DNA of 64,000 nucleotides from the NCBI RefSeq assembly GCF_024362695.1, contig NC_065407.1, forward strand, positions 9,362,001 through 9,426,000. Direction: 5' to 3'. The position numbers and the translations under genes are program-made. Under the pieces are notes generated by a model. That model ran no database searches. It was not told the DNA's origin and was given only the letters and a program-made list of their open reading frames with translations. Positions within the stretch are counted from its first letter, which is position 1. Every line of letters begins with the position of its first letter. The stretch is from Pectinophora gossypiella (taxonomy: Eukaryota; Arthropoda; Insecta; Lepidoptera; Gelechiidae). Positions 24,333-35,207 of this stretch are shown piece by piece.

Positions 24333-24756
24333 ATTTTGTTTAAAATAATAAGAATATAAGTGTTGTTTACAATAATCATAATCAGAAGATACGATAAGAA
24401 GATCAGAATATATATATATATTTTAATGCGCTTACGTGGTTTTCGCGACGCGACGATAGGTATTCGTCACTGGTTTCCAGATAAAGTAGTTATATTTATT
24501 CCCTGAACAATGTTGTAATCCACAAAGCAACTGCAATTAGCTTGTATAATTACAATGTCATGTCGATTAAGGGCCAGTGGGACGGTACTAATAATCTCGA
24601 ATGCGGTTCGCGTGCATTTGATATGCTCATGTTTTGGCCAATTTACAAGTGTAGTTAATAGACTGACATCGCGAATTGATTGTACTGGGACAAGATTGAC
24701 TATCTCGATGCGATTAGTATGTTATGATACGATTGCATATATGGTATTCGGTTGTT

Positions 24757-24872
24757 TTGAAAGAAAGAAAGAAATATTTATTATTTTCAGACACCACAGA
24801 CATAGACAGACAGGTACAGTACATTTAACACAGGACAGAAACCATACGGAAAATAATATAATAAAGAACACT
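24757..24872 (-). repeat. LINE/SINE 3' end with (TTTC)n tail
   Basis: GAAAGAAAGAAAGAAATATT at the left, then CATAGACAGACAGGTACAGT and ACACAGGACAGAAACCATAC. The minus strand reads as a 3' UTR ending AATAAATATTTC(TTTC)n. An opposite-orientation copy is at 44345. Confidence 0.5.
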
Positions 24873-24886
24873 AAAGTTAAAAATTC

Positions 24887-24966
24887 ATCATCATCATCTC
24901 CCTAGCATTATTCCGTTTTTCACAGGGTCCGCTTACCTAACCTAAAAATATGACAGGTCCGGTTTT
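24887..24966 (-). mobile_element. 3'-end fragment of the same tRNA-type SINE
   Basis: ATCATCATCATCTCCCTAGC, CACAGGGTCCGCTTACC and ATGACAGGTCCGG match the copy at 6539; sequence beyond is unrelated. Confidence 0.65.
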
Positions 24967-25233
24967 TTTAAAAATTATTAGAAAAAAATACAAAACAAAC
25001 ATAAACAAATATTCATAAAAAATAAAATAATAATACAAGAGAAACCTATGTCGGGTGTAACAATGCTTGTTAGCGTTTAAGGTATTATGTTTATGTTTTT
25101 ACCAATAATAAAAAAATAACAGTATTCATTAATGCAACGTATTGACGGCCCGATCATCTGCAGTGGCGTCTGGATTAAAAGGACCTCGTTCAGCGGAAGC
25201 TAATCTAATATTTTCCGTTTTTTTCTCATCAAT

Positions 25234-25879
25234 ATCGTTAATTGAAGTTGGAGGAGCAAGGGTCCGGCCAAGTATATAATGGTAAGGTAAATATTATGAA
25301 CAAGATAGTTACATTTGGCGCATATGACATATGCGGCAAATCTACATTAGGTAAATTACATCACAGAAAAATGCACGGCTATGATTTAGAGAAATTATTA
25401 ATGCAGAGTGATGAAACAAAACAAAAACGAAATAAATAGCGACTAAAGAACCTTATCGTAAATTGAAGTTGGACGAGCAAGAGTCCGGCCAAAAGGGATA
25501 TATTATGTACAAGATAGTTACATTTGGCGCATATTACATATGCGGCAAATCTACATTACGTAAGTCACATCACAGAAAAATGCACGACTATGATTTAGTG
25601 AAATTATTAATGCAGAGTGATGAAACTAAACAAAAAGGAAATAAATAGCGACTAAAGAACCTTATCGTAAATTGAAGTTGGACGAGCAAGAGTCCGGCCA
25701 AATATATAATGATAAGGGATATATTATGAACAAGATAGTTACATTTGGCGCATATTACATATGCGGCAAATCTACATTACGTAAGTCACATCACAGAAAA
25801 ATGCACGACTATGATTTAGTGAAATTATTGATGCAGAGTGATGAAAAAAAAAAACGAAATAAATAGCGACTAAAGAACC
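25234..25879 (+). repeat. Three tandem copies of a 209-221 bp unit
   Basis: Units 25234-25454, 25455-25663 and 25664-25879. Units 2 and 3 are almost identical and unit 1 is more diverged, so the second duplication is recent. Each holds an ATG frame of about 46 codons (MNKIVTFGAY...). Differences between units 1 and 2 are mostly amino-acid changing (about six against two silent), so coding constraint is not supported. CGGCAAATCTACA in each matches a dispersed repeat (for example 17160, 26881), which suggests a transposon-derived unit. Confidence 0.75.
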
Positions 25880-26257
25880 ACTAAAGACACATAAGTCATA
25901 ATTTTAAACGTATAGTTCTCAATCTCTGTCAAATCCAATACCGTAGCATAGCTGCAGGTTGTAAGTCAAGAATTAATAAAGGATGCGAAGCAGTGGATTT
26001 AGACGGAGCTATATTGATGGATCAACCGCCCGTTATTGCAGCGGTAATGGATACAGATTGACCTCCTAGGAACGTTCACTCACAGTATATAATATTCTAG
26101 TCTGGAATCATGATTTTGCGAACCATTGTTAGATACAGGTGTTGAGGCGTTCTGCTGCAATTTGTAGATACTAGATACTATTAATAAATACTGTATAAAT
26201 CTTCCTAAAAAGATGTATGAGGCTTAGTGATGATTACCCATAGCTAAATTGTTTAGA

Positions 26258-26372
26258 ACACAGTACACAATCTATTGAATTTGAATTTGTCTAAGTTTTG
26301 AGTCTGATGTTTTTGTATTGTTAGTATTGTGTGTTATTATTGAATAAATAATTTATTTTTTCTTTCTTTCTA
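26258..26372 (+). repeat. Probable retroposon 3' end
   Basis: Ends TTATTGAATAAATAATTTAT then TTTTTCTTTCTTTCT, an AATAAA plus pyrimidine tail like the repeats at 24757 and 44345. The internal sequence is not recognised. Confidence 0.3.
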
Positions 26373-26751
26373 ATTATAACATTTTCAATACCTGCTTAAA
26401 AACAGCTTAACATCAACTAAGCTATTAACTGTCACAGGTACGGTAAGCTACAAAAGTCCAGTCAGTTCCTTACAAAGTAATAAATTACCTGGTTGCACTT
26501 AAGACCTCTTGGTTACATGTTGTTTCTGTAATAGAGAAAAAACACCTACAAAAACAAATTTTAAAATTATGACAACTAATGTTTCATAATTTCACTTATT
26601 ACAAATAATTCGCAGGGCACAGTGACTGAACTTTTGCTTTTTGATTGTACATCCACCGCAAGATAAAATAAGTATCCACGCTTCATCTTTCTGTAAGACC
26701 AACGTGATAGGTGAACCGTGTCTCGCACTGCACTTAAGGGTAAATTAATCA

Positions 26752-26865
26752 GTCAATGGTGCAAGTCCCATACCAGGGTGTAAACCCGCGCTCCTCGTTT
26801 GAAAGGCCTTTGACCATAATATGCTTACAATACACAGAAGTATTTATCATTATATACACAACACA
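26752..26865 (-). repeat. tRNA-like repeat, diverged
   Basis: GGTGCAAGTCCCATACCAGG and CCCGCGCTCCTCGTTTGA match the repeat at 50055; the box motifs are degraded. Confidence 0.35.
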
Positions 26866-26880
26866 AACCTCCCCTCATTT

Positions 26881-27060
26881 ATTTTTTTGCCGTGACTTAT
26901 TGTAGATTTGCCGCAGGTGGCATTAACTACTTGGCCGGAAACATGGGGAGCGCTGAAGAAGGCTCTCACCCGGTACAACGTTTAAGACAACAGGCCTGAT
27001 GGTGCCAGTTGGACGCGAACCTCGTCGTCTGAGAAGAAAAATATTTGAAAGGAACCGTAC
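26881..27060 (+). repeat. Interspersed repeat (TTGTAGATTTGCCGCAGRTGGC type)
   Basis: T-run, CGTGACTTATTGTAGATTTG, CTACTTGGCCGGA, GGGGAGCGCTGAAG, CTCACCCGGTACAACG and ACGACAGGCCTGA-like blocks. It continues to CTCGTCGTCTGAGAAG and AAATATTTGAAAGG, which also occurs (inverted) at 47340-47370. Confidence 0.55.
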
Positions 27061-27072
27061 AATTTATTATGT

Positions 27073-28561
27073 ACTAGCTTTTGCCCGCGACTCCGTCCGC
27101 GTGGCGTGTTATAAAAGAAAGATCTGTTGTTGTGTGTGTGGGAGAAAGGTTAAAAAATGCTTAATTTTATTATTTTTAAATGAGGTTACAGTATAAGTAG
27201 CTCAGTTAAATAATGAATTGTTATTAATTTCTAGATTATTAGTTTATGATTTGGTTTGATATTTTAGGAAAATACGATCAGTTTCGAAAATTTAAACAAA
27301 ATTTAAAAATTACAACAGAAATACGCCGTGAAACGTCCGCCTTGAAAATTCAACAGAAAACTACCTACGAAAGATTTGAACCATCCAAGAATAGTGAAAA
27401 ATTCGCCCGCAAAATTCAATATTTGACACGACCATCAACGACGTCTGCCCTCACGCGTCTGCCGCGTTCCGGTTGCTCACTCGGGTATCTGCCCCCCCTC
27501 CGCGCCTCGCCACCGCTGCCGCCGCCCCACAAACGCCGCCGCGGCCGCGACGTTTCTTGGTTGCCACTACCGCGAGCTATAAATTTCAAGCCTCTAACTC
27601 GCTTCCCATTCCCAGGGAAATTTTTAACTTTGCATTCACTAAGGTATATAATATGCATGTCAAATTTCAAACATCTAACTTATGCAGTTTAGATTTTTTC
27701 ATACAATTATTTTTTACCCGCCAATTCCCATTTTTCAAAATAAAGCCATAACCAAAATTTATATTTACTAAGGTATGCATGCATGCTTTTATTCGTAGCA
27801 TGCATGCTAGACTGAAAACATCTATCTTACGCGGTTTAGATTTTATCATACAAATGTTTTTTCCCGCTAACTCCCGTTGCCGTGGGAATTTTGCAATATC
27901 CAGTTGCAACTAAGCTTTAAGTTAAGTATGGTACCTGCATGCCAAATTTCAAGCGTCTAACTTAAGCGGTTTAGAATTTTTATACAAAAGGGTTTTCCCG
28001 CTAATTCCTGTTCCCGTGGGAATTTCGAGAATTCCTTTCTTAGTGCACCTCTACGGTACCTAAGCTACGTCCCTTCCTAATTTCAAGTGCCTACGTTTAG
28101 CCGTTTAGGCTGTGCGTTGATATGTCAGTCATTCAGTCAGTCAGTTTCTCCTTTTATATATTTAGAAGATATTTCCGTCATACATGATTTCTATGTAACT
28201 TTAACCATTAAGGCTGCTCACGCGACGGAAGCTTAAAAAATGGAATAACTTCTCCCGTTTTCCCAAAATTTCCCTTCACTACTCTGCTCCTATTGATTGT
28301 AGCGTGATGAAAAGTATACTATAACTTGCCTACCTAACTCCTGGGCAGGCCCAGGAGTATGAAGAATAATTATACCAAGTTTCATTAAAATCCGTCCAGC
28401 CCTTTTTGTTTCTATAAGGAACATACAGACAGACAGACAAAAATTTTACTGATTGCATTTTTGGCATCAGTATTGATCACTAATCACCCCCTGATAGTTA
28501 TTTTGAAAATATATTTAATGTACAGAATTGACCTCTCTACAGATTTATTATAAGTATAGAT
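27073..28561 (+). repeat. Long composite interspersed repeat
   Basis: Starts TAGCTTTTGCCCGCGACTCC and contains several imperfect internal units (AATTTCAAGC..TCTAACTTA.GCGGTTTAGA, CCCGTTCCCGTGGGAATTT). One module ends near 28170 after CAGTCAGTCAGTTTCTCC; a second runs to AAAATCCGTCCAGCCC and TTATTATAAGTATAGA. These phrases are typical of abundant lepidopteran repeats. Class undetermined (LINE 3' region or Helitron-like). The GC-rich part at 27440-27570 is within it. Confidence 0.6.
27774..27810. repeat. GCATGC palindromic hairpin inside the composite repeat
   Basis: TATGCATGCATGC and GCATGCATGCTA are inverted copies around TTTTATTCGTA. Confidence 0.5.
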
Positions 28562-29524
28562 TTAAAAAGAAACATAAAATTTGGAAGCTACTTCATTAAA
28601 ACATTCCAAGCTTCGTATATCACGTCATTGTTTAAAAGCATTGCCTTCGCTGCGTCTACCCAGGTGCTTTCGTGTTGCGGTCACATGCAATTCAACGCGA
28701 TTTGCATATCTCAGTCCCGACGGTTATGGCTCATGTCATTGTTGGTAATTTCAGTTTCAGTTTAAACCCCTCAAGACGGGGTCGCGTGAGTTTCACAGTC
28801 GACAATATTTGCCATGCAGATTACGCCGTCTAACTCGTAACTCCTTCACGGAGATAATTGCTGGAATTTCTCAGAAGGAAATCATATACTTACAGATGAA
28901 TTAATATATCGTATACATACATACGTTTCAGATTGTGATCCGTACGGTTAGAGCCACAAGCAATCAGATGACAACGTATTCTTAGGTCTAAGCTGGATAA
29001 TGATGAACCGTATGTTAATACGGTGATCAGTTCATCGAGAGTCACAGTTCTTGTGAAATAGCCTCAAACTCGAATTAAGTAGTGAATGCATTTCATTTTC
29101 TACCTCAAAATCGATTTTTTTTTTGGTTCTTGATTGTTATTTCTTAAATATGTATCAAACTTAAAACCTTTTACTAATGACCAAGTATGAATTTAGCTAT
29201 GAATAGCAGTTGTACGTCTACAAATTGTGGTTTCTTATCTATCAAAGAGAAGTTCAGCGAAGCTGTGGGTGAGATGGTTTAATTTAATCTCATTGAGATA
29301 ACTTGCTTTTGTTCTGACGAACGCTCTTGAGGCCATATGCTTTACGTCTGAGTTCGACATGATATTAAATAGTGACTAAATATCTAAAAACAGTCACTGT
29401 GGTCCTTTGGTACACAGATTTGCTTCTCAATCGGGGCGTACCGGTAACTCCGATACTGCACATGGTTTTCACTTAGACAGTTAGCTCGACCTATGTAGAC
29501 GACGATACGTCGCACCACTGACGT
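28562..29524. other. Unassigned sequence
   Basis: No frame, splice or repeat signal that I can support. Confidence 0.45.
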
Positions 29525-29632
29525 TGGTCTAGCAGAAAGTTCGGTGAGATGTGCGTACTTAGTTCATCTTGCGATGGATGTACCTCTGACTACTCCAATT
29601 GGGATATAGTCGTGAGCTTAAGTACGTATCAT
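29525..29632 (+). repeat. Third tailed repeat family (CATCGCAAGATGAACT type)
   Basis: Shares AGAAAGTTCGGTGAG, AGTTCATCTTGCGATGGATG and TGACTACTCCAATTGGG with copies at 44690, 49874 and 51862. Confidence 0.5.
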
Positions 29633-29773
29633 TAAAAACTTCGTCTTAATGTCTTCTTTGTAGTATGGAAACAATAATCGTATAGAATTTGACTTGTTAC
29701 CGCAATAAGGTTTTCCTCGTGGAAGTCGCTTTTCTTCTTCATGTAATGCTTGTTGTAGTTAACATGAACAAAA

Positions 29774-29945
29774 CATTATTAGAAGGGAAGATAGAAAAAA
29801 AGAGAGGAAGGGGAAAACCACAATAACTTAAATGGAACAAATTTAAGAGAAGCCAAATTTCGTGTCTTATAAGGAAGTCAAGAAATTGGTCTTTGATGGA
29901 CATCTTGTGTGACGCTCTTGCATGAGTCTTAAATAAATGATGATG
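29774..29945 (+). mobile_element. LINE 3' end, decayed
   Basis: Plus-strand DNA resembles the family at 61028 (KKRGRGKPQ, then VSYKEVKKLVFDGH-like reading with stops and indels). It ends with AAATAAATGATGATG. Confidence 0.55.
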
Positions 29946-30312
29946 ACTTGTTATATTGTCTTTTGTTCCTTATTCTAAATAGGTCTACTTAGTTTTTTTG
30001 CCCTGTCACTTTATCTTACGAACTGTAAGCCAATATCTCATTTCTTCCTAATCAATCAGGTAACGTATACGTAACGATCAGATTACACCAATTCCGCCAA
30101 ATACCACTGGCACGCGCGGGAAGTTGAACCTGTGACCGCAAACCACAACTCCTGGCGTCTGACATCCGTTTGACACCGGGTATTATCGCCATAGATACAG
30201 CGGTTAGCTATGCGCCTCCTACGCCGTCAAGTAGTTTGAAATTTGAAACAAATGTAGGTTGAACATTTTTCAAACAAAAATAGACGAAATTGGTCAAAGA
30301 ATCAATACAGAT

Positions 30313-30523
30313 CATCATCATCCCTCTAGCATTATCCCGTTCACAGGATCCGCTTACCTAAACTGAAGATTTTACAGGTCCGGTTTTATACAGAAGCGAC
30401 TGCCTGTCTGACCTTTCAACCCACAAAGGAAAAACCAGCCCAATACAGGTTAGGTCACATACCTCTGAAAATGCATTTCTCGGGAATGTGGGTTTTCTCA
30501 CGATGTTTTCAAATCGATACAGA
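30313..30523 (-). mobile_element. 5'-truncated tRNA-type SINE with 19-bp target-site duplication
   Basis: TCAAAGAATCAATACAGAT is perfectly repeated at 30294-30312 and 30524-30542. The insert matches the body of the SINE at 6539 but lacks the tRNA head. Confidence 0.85.
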
Positions 30524-30542
30524 TCAAAGAATCAATACAGAT

Positions 30543-32671
30543 GTGATGTATATTATACGAACCTCATAAAACAAATATTGTTTGATGATATCATCACAAT
30601 CTATCCCGGCATTTTCGAGATATTTAAAGACGAAAGTTATTTAGTACTTTGTCACAAATTGTTCGTGTTTAGTAACAGTTAGAAGTTTTCATAACTAGTT
30701 AGTTGTTAGTTTTGTTTTCATGTATTATTATTATGACCAATCTGTTAAGGCCAAGTAAACCAACTTTACGATGCATGGAAATTGTCTGTAGTCATTTGAA
30801 ATTGCGTTGAGAATTTCTATTACCAACGATATAACTACGTTGAACATTAGATTCTCCAAGATACGCACAGTTCGACGATCGAACTAATGAATCGAACTAG
30901 TGAGAACAAAGGCATACCGTCATACATGTACATAAAACTCATACTAACCCTTACCACTGCCAATAAATCCACGTTTCGAAAGCTAATCACGCAATTTAAG
31001 CTATGATTACCTGTACTATCGATGTGATTGTTTACCAATACGCTGATTACCAGTAAACCGAGGATAATGGATGTATTGTGAAAGGTCTTTATTAAAACAT
31101 GTCACAACACGAAGAATCTAAGACGTGAGGAGAAAACGTGAGCCCACACAATCTAGCAGACGATTAAGTAGTACGCTCTCCGGGCGAATGATATTTTTTG
31201 GTACGGGAGTCGGGACTGAAATTGAAGCTATGTTTTTACAGTGCAATTTTGCAGGATTTCAAATTGTGACAACTAACATAAAAAAATATTTTGTAGTAAA
31301 ATCTGAGAGTCTTCCTCTCTTTCACACCTCATTTTCCAATCTTGTCCAAGTTTCAGCCATTGCAAATTTCGAGCAGACCACCCGGCTGGTGGTCTGTCTC
31401 GAAATTGTAAATTGACTCTCCAAATCTACTCTAATATTACTATATCTGAACCAATTGCCACAATCCTTAATAAAAACTTATTATCAGTAGTCTATTATTT
31501 ACAATTTTTGTCTGTCTGGATGAAAACGCCAGACACGATCTAAGAAAGAGACTAATACACTCATGTTTATGTTATGTTCTACAACCGTTCTTCAACTTAA
31601 ACAGGTTAAGGACCCTAACCCTAACAATGAATACCATGAAAAAGCCCAAAAACTTAAAAAGATCTTTAAGTCATACTACCTACTTGATTACTCACATTAA
31701 ATCAGATTTCATTGCCTACTATGATGGATGTTAGATGTGATAGCTTTGATAATGTGTAGTTATATGATTAAGTGGCAATTTACTTGGTTCCGTTATTGTA
31801 TAGCTCTATTACTGTGATTTATATGTGAGACATAAGAAATAAAACAGTAAAGTCACGTCTATAATCTCTAATGGGTTGGATTGGGCCAAATATCATGAGA
31901 CAACATTACAAGTTATAGGTGTGGTGCGTACTCTGGTTACGTACCTATAGATAAAGTAGGCGAAACGTAACGAAAACATCAAACAGTTTAATTATTAGTC
32001 TTAAGAAAAAATACATGACTACGTATATTAACAGGTAAGTACATAGATTAATGAACATTTCTCCTCTATTTAAATTTCTCTTTGTACACAAACAAACCCC
32101 AATGATTCTATGCCTTCTTTCGACGACACTGTAAAAATCTGAATAAAAAAAAAACATAAAATGCCTTCGGTAGTATGACGGTAAGTGTTGCATGTTCTCG
32201 TTTTCATTCCTTGAGGTTAATTAGCTTAAGGAACCCGCCGCGAAATAGTGCTCTGCAATTAAGGTCGCTTTCGTCTATGCGGCACGGCAACTTTATGCAC
32301 TTAAATCTTACTTTGTGGGTGCAATTTTAAACGTCTCACTGCCACTACGGTGCTTAAAAGCGTGCAAAATGTGAAAATTGTGGTTTGTCGTTGTATTGAG
32401 TAAAGTACTCTTGATATTACTTGTGACCATGTTCTTTTAAAATTAAATACATGCTGACTTAGAATTCTACGGAAAAATAAGCTACGCCATGATTTTGTCA
32501 AAGATCAAACCAGCAGTATGTATGCCTCAAGTAATATTGTCTTTACACAATCATGTTTAATGGTAGATGATAGCTCTCCGATTTCAATACGTACCTATAA
32601 TTACACTAAATCTACTTTGTTTAAAGCACGCTCCGAGTCTACCTAAGAAAAAATATTAATAAAAAGAAACA
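30543..32671. other. Unassigned apart from the hairpin at 31365
   Basis: An 82-codon ATG frame on the minus strand (32193-31945) encodes a hydrophobic C-terminal half but uses mostly AT-rich codons; not called as a gene. Confidence 0.4.
31365..31406. repeat. Short near-perfect hairpin
   Basis: AATTTCGAG / CTCGAAATT and AGACCACC / GGTGGTCT pair around a CGGCT loop, with a small asymmetric bulge (C opposite GT). Seventeen paired bases in otherwise unstructured sequence. Confidence 0.6.
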
Positions 32672-32672
32672 G

Positions 32673-32887
32673 TGTTCAGCTCCCGTCCTATAGTAAAGAG
32701 ACGGAACGCCAACAAAATAACACATGTCAGCCGGTCGCGACAGGGCTCGCGTAATTCTGACAAATATGAGAACACACGAGACACGAGCCGGAGCGTAATC
32801 ACTGTTATTACAGAATTACCGGCCATCCAAACGCGGCACGACCGGAGTAAACAGACGATGGGATCTGGAACATTCTATTCTGGCCAA
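32673..32887 (+). CDS. Candidate internal coding exon, basic Ser/Arg-rich
   Basis: A 215-nt stretch with more GC and CpG than its surroundings, open in one frame from an AG at 32671-32672 to a possible donor CCAA|GTAATA at 32888. Stops interrupt the reverse frames. The peptide is hydrophilic (KRRNANKITHVSRSRQGSRN at the start; GSGTFYSGQ at the end). The frame stays open further to 33193, but that part runs into a LINE fragment from 32963. The acceptor has no good pyrimidine tract, which weakens the case. No family recognised and no partner exon identified. Confidence 0.22.
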
Positions 32888-32962
32888 GTAATAAATGTCA
32901 TGAGACTTTACAATAAGTCACGTTACAAAAATAATAATGTGCACGTTGAAAGCACAAACTTA

Positions 32963-33090
32963 CATACATACATAAACTCACGCCTATTTCCCAACAGGGA
33001 AGCAGAGACCATGGAATTCCATTTGTGTTCGATCCTGACACACTTCTCTTGCTTCCTCCACATTAATCAATCGTTTCATACACGCACGCC
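32963..33090 (-). mobile_element. LINE 3' end of the (TATG)n family
   Basis: Minus-strand copy retaining KRLINVEEAREVCQDR before an indel shifts the frame. It keeps the GAA codon that became a stop in the 15235 copy. Confidence 0.6.
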
Positions 33091-33867
33091 GGTTCAAAGT
33101 AAGTTTAAAGTAGAAATAAGTAAATTCTTAGGTAACTCAAATATTTTTTTATTAAAAAAATTATACTTCAGTTACATTAAAATAGACTTGTAAAATTTTG
33201 AAGTTACTTTATTTTGTTAAAAACTGAAAACCCGTGGAGTATTTAAAGAAAACCAAGTTTCATGTTCCGTAACAATATCATGGGTAAACGAGATACTGTT
33301 ATTACACGCTTTGATAGGAAATTATACGGGAAATTTTATATGGCGCTGTTTTCTCGAGAATAAACTGCAAGCTGTCTTTGACGTTTGTTTGTTTTCAAGA
33401 GGAACGGGCGGATATTATACTTGCTGCTCTTGAGGAAGAGAGTATTCAAATATTTATTTATTATCCATTCTAGCTCAACTATATTTGCACTTTGTTTACT
33501 CAAACTATCTAAAGCCACCTACTTAACTCATCCTCTCGCTGCGTTTGAAGATATTTTCCTGCTATGTTAGGTACTTCTGCTGTGAATAGCTGCATCACAT
33601 CAATATCTCCTCGTTACGCCGACAAATATAACGTTCACATTCAAGTCTTGATGTCTTGGTACGTTACATTCTGAAAGCGATGAAACTTGTGTTTGTATTT
33701 AGGGAAACATGGCAATATAAAAACGGTTGAAGAAAGTGATACGAAAAAAATCTATATAAATAATTTTGAATTTTACTTTACTGCCTTTCAGGCGTCTTTT
33801 AAGAAACCTTTGGGAAATTTAGTTATATTATTGTAGAACATAAAACAAAGTTGTGAAATCTCGAACA

Positions 33868-33873
33868 TTTAAT
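33868..33873 (-). promoter_or_regulatory. Possible ATTAAA polyadenylation signal for the 34-kb minus-strand gene
   Basis: ATTAAA on the minus strand, about 50 nt past the stop at 33923 and 90 nt past the stop at 33963. Such hexamers are common in AT-rich DNA, so support is positional only. Confidence 0.2.
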
Positions 33874-33922
33874 TGCTCGCTTTCTATTTTTGTTTGGACA
33901 TGAAACAAACTTGTTTTAACAA

Positions 33923-34168
33923 TTATGACCACAAACCACAATGAAACAAATGAGCAAATTGACTAAGGTTCACCAAAAACAATGCATGACGAATGAGCGG
34001 GTTGGCAGAGGCCTTTTGGTAACCACTCTTCTTGCTTACAGCTGTTCTGGCGACGTCGTCTTGGCCTCCTTCTTTTATCTTCTCTGCAATTTCCTCTGCA
34101 CGGTGACGAATTTCGAGAAATTTGGGCATGTGAGCAAGTTGTTCGTGCATCATCCTCTTCCTCTTCAC
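33923..34168 (-). CDS. Overlapping helical open frame, possible true C-terminal part of the 34-kb gene
   Basis: Open for 81 codons in the frame adjacent to the membrane-protein frame. It begins at a GTG, so it would need splicing, a frameshift or the internal ATG at 34153. The peptide has a charged helical look (EQLAHMPKFLEIRHRAEE, then IAEKIKEGGQDDVARTAVSKK) and a hydrophobic end before the stop at 33923. Composition suggests this, not the Arg/Ser-rich alternative, may be the real continuation. No family recognised. Confidence 0.25.
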   Translation of the reverse strand: MKRKRMMHEQLAHMPKFLEIRHRAEEIAEKIKEGGQDDVARTAVSKKSGYQKASANPLIRHALFLVNLSQFAHLFHCGLWS

Positions 34169-34741
34169 CTTTCCACGGATATCTGCGCTTCGCGAACATC
34201 CTCATGAATTTCATTAAATAACACATCAGCAGAAGCACTGTTCCGTAACATATAAATTTAGAAGTTGTCGCTTCATCCAATTCCTTGTGGATCAACATCT
34301 TAATTTCGCTAAAGATATTCGCAGAGAAGTACTATTTACTCGCTCCAATGAGCGAATAACAGTTTTTTTATACTACTAGAATTTTATCATATTTTTTATT
34401 TCAATTTCTAATTTACCATTTTCATCATTGGGTTAAATTTTGACAAATGGATTTCTTTTTCTGTCAGTGTTGTTTTTAGGAAGTGATTTCTGAAAAAGGT
34501 TTTAGTTTTTGCAAAAAGTTCTTAAAAACTAATTTGTTTTACAAATTCTTGCTCTAAGAAGACGCGGTAAAATCAGACATATGGTAGACAAAACATACAG
34601 CTCATGTGTATTGTATACAATTAGACCAAACTGTGGAGTTTGAAGCGAGGACGCATCTCTGACAACAGTTGGGTCTGCAGAAGTTGTAGCGCCTCCTAAC
34701 TCGATTTGCAGTGTTCCTTCGACTGAGGGAGTATCACTCAT
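33963..34741 (-). CDS. Candidate two-exon small membrane protein
   Basis: Exon 1 would run 34741-34599, starting at an ATG in good context (GTCGCCATGA) and encoding a Ser/Thr-rich N-terminus (MSDTPSVEG...). A GTATGT donor follows at 34598. Exon 2 would start at 34308 after TTCTCTGCGAATATCTTTAG, a fair acceptor, and its phase fits exactly (intron 290 nt). The joined frame has 162 codons. Residues 66-83 (FICYGTVLLLMCYLMKFM) form one membrane helix, followed by a basic flank (RMFAKRRYPWK), so the C-terminal side should be cytosolic. After an acidic EEEEDD stretch this frame becomes Arg-rich and unlikely. The alternative frame (34168-33923, separate entry) looks more protein-like, so a frameshift in the GAAGAGGAAGAGG tract or use of a donor at 34168 is possible. 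ATTAAA lies at 33873-33868. Family not recognised. Confidence 0.35.
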
Positions 34742-35067
34742 GGCGACTAGCACAATAAAGTTATGCCAGAGTGTAATGTTGTTACCTGTCCTGACGCTTG
34801 TAGAAGCTGGCCAAGCGAGGAACTAGAGTCAAGCTAAATTTTTGTCAGGAATTGAGCTGTTTTGAGAGCTCTTTTAGAAGCAATGTTATTCATTTATTTG
34901 TGATTTTATTCCAGTCAACTGGATCGATACAATACTTACATAAAATATCATGATTACGTACGAGGTAGAGTAGAGCAAAAATATTCACCCTATCAGAAGC
35001 TTGGACGTAATTGAGTACATTTTTACCATCTACAGGAATGACTCGACATTTCATAGAACTTACAGAC

Positions 35068-35207
35068 ATTTTTTTTTGACGTGACTTATTGTAGATTTGC
35101 CGCAGATGGCTTTAACTACTTGGCCGGACAAATGGGGAGCGCTGAAGGCTCTCACCCGTTACAACATTTAAGACAACAGGCCTGAGGGTGCCCAATTGGG
35201 AGACTTA
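35068..35207 (+). repeat. Interspersed repeat (TTGTAGATTTGCCGCAGRTGGC type)
   Basis: T-run, GACGTGACTTATTGTAGATT, ACTACTTGGCCGGACAAATG, GCTCTCACCCGTTACAAC and AGACAACAGGCCTGAGGG. Confidence 0.55.

Noticed and set aside
24096..24333. Cys/Val-rich frames at the GT tract
   Set aside because: Pure translation of a dinucleotide/tetranucleotide microsatellite in several frames.
25299..25439. Walker-A-like AYDICGKS in the short frames of the tandem repeat, resembling the start of a nucleotide kinase
   Set aside because: The motif comes from CGGCAAATCTACA, part of a dispersed repeat also seen reversed at 17168 and 26881. No further kinase motifs follow, and changes between units are mostly non-synonymous.
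27246..27751. Frames of 84-148 codons, some proline- and arginine-rich
   Set aside because: They lie in a GC-rich stretch of a common interspersed repeat, are open on both strands at once and have no conserved domain.
31945..32193. 82-codon ATG frame with hydrophobic C-terminal half on the minus strand
   Set aside because: Residues are mainly those encoded by AT-rich codons (Phe, Tyr, Leu, Ile); no paralogue, splice or polyA support.
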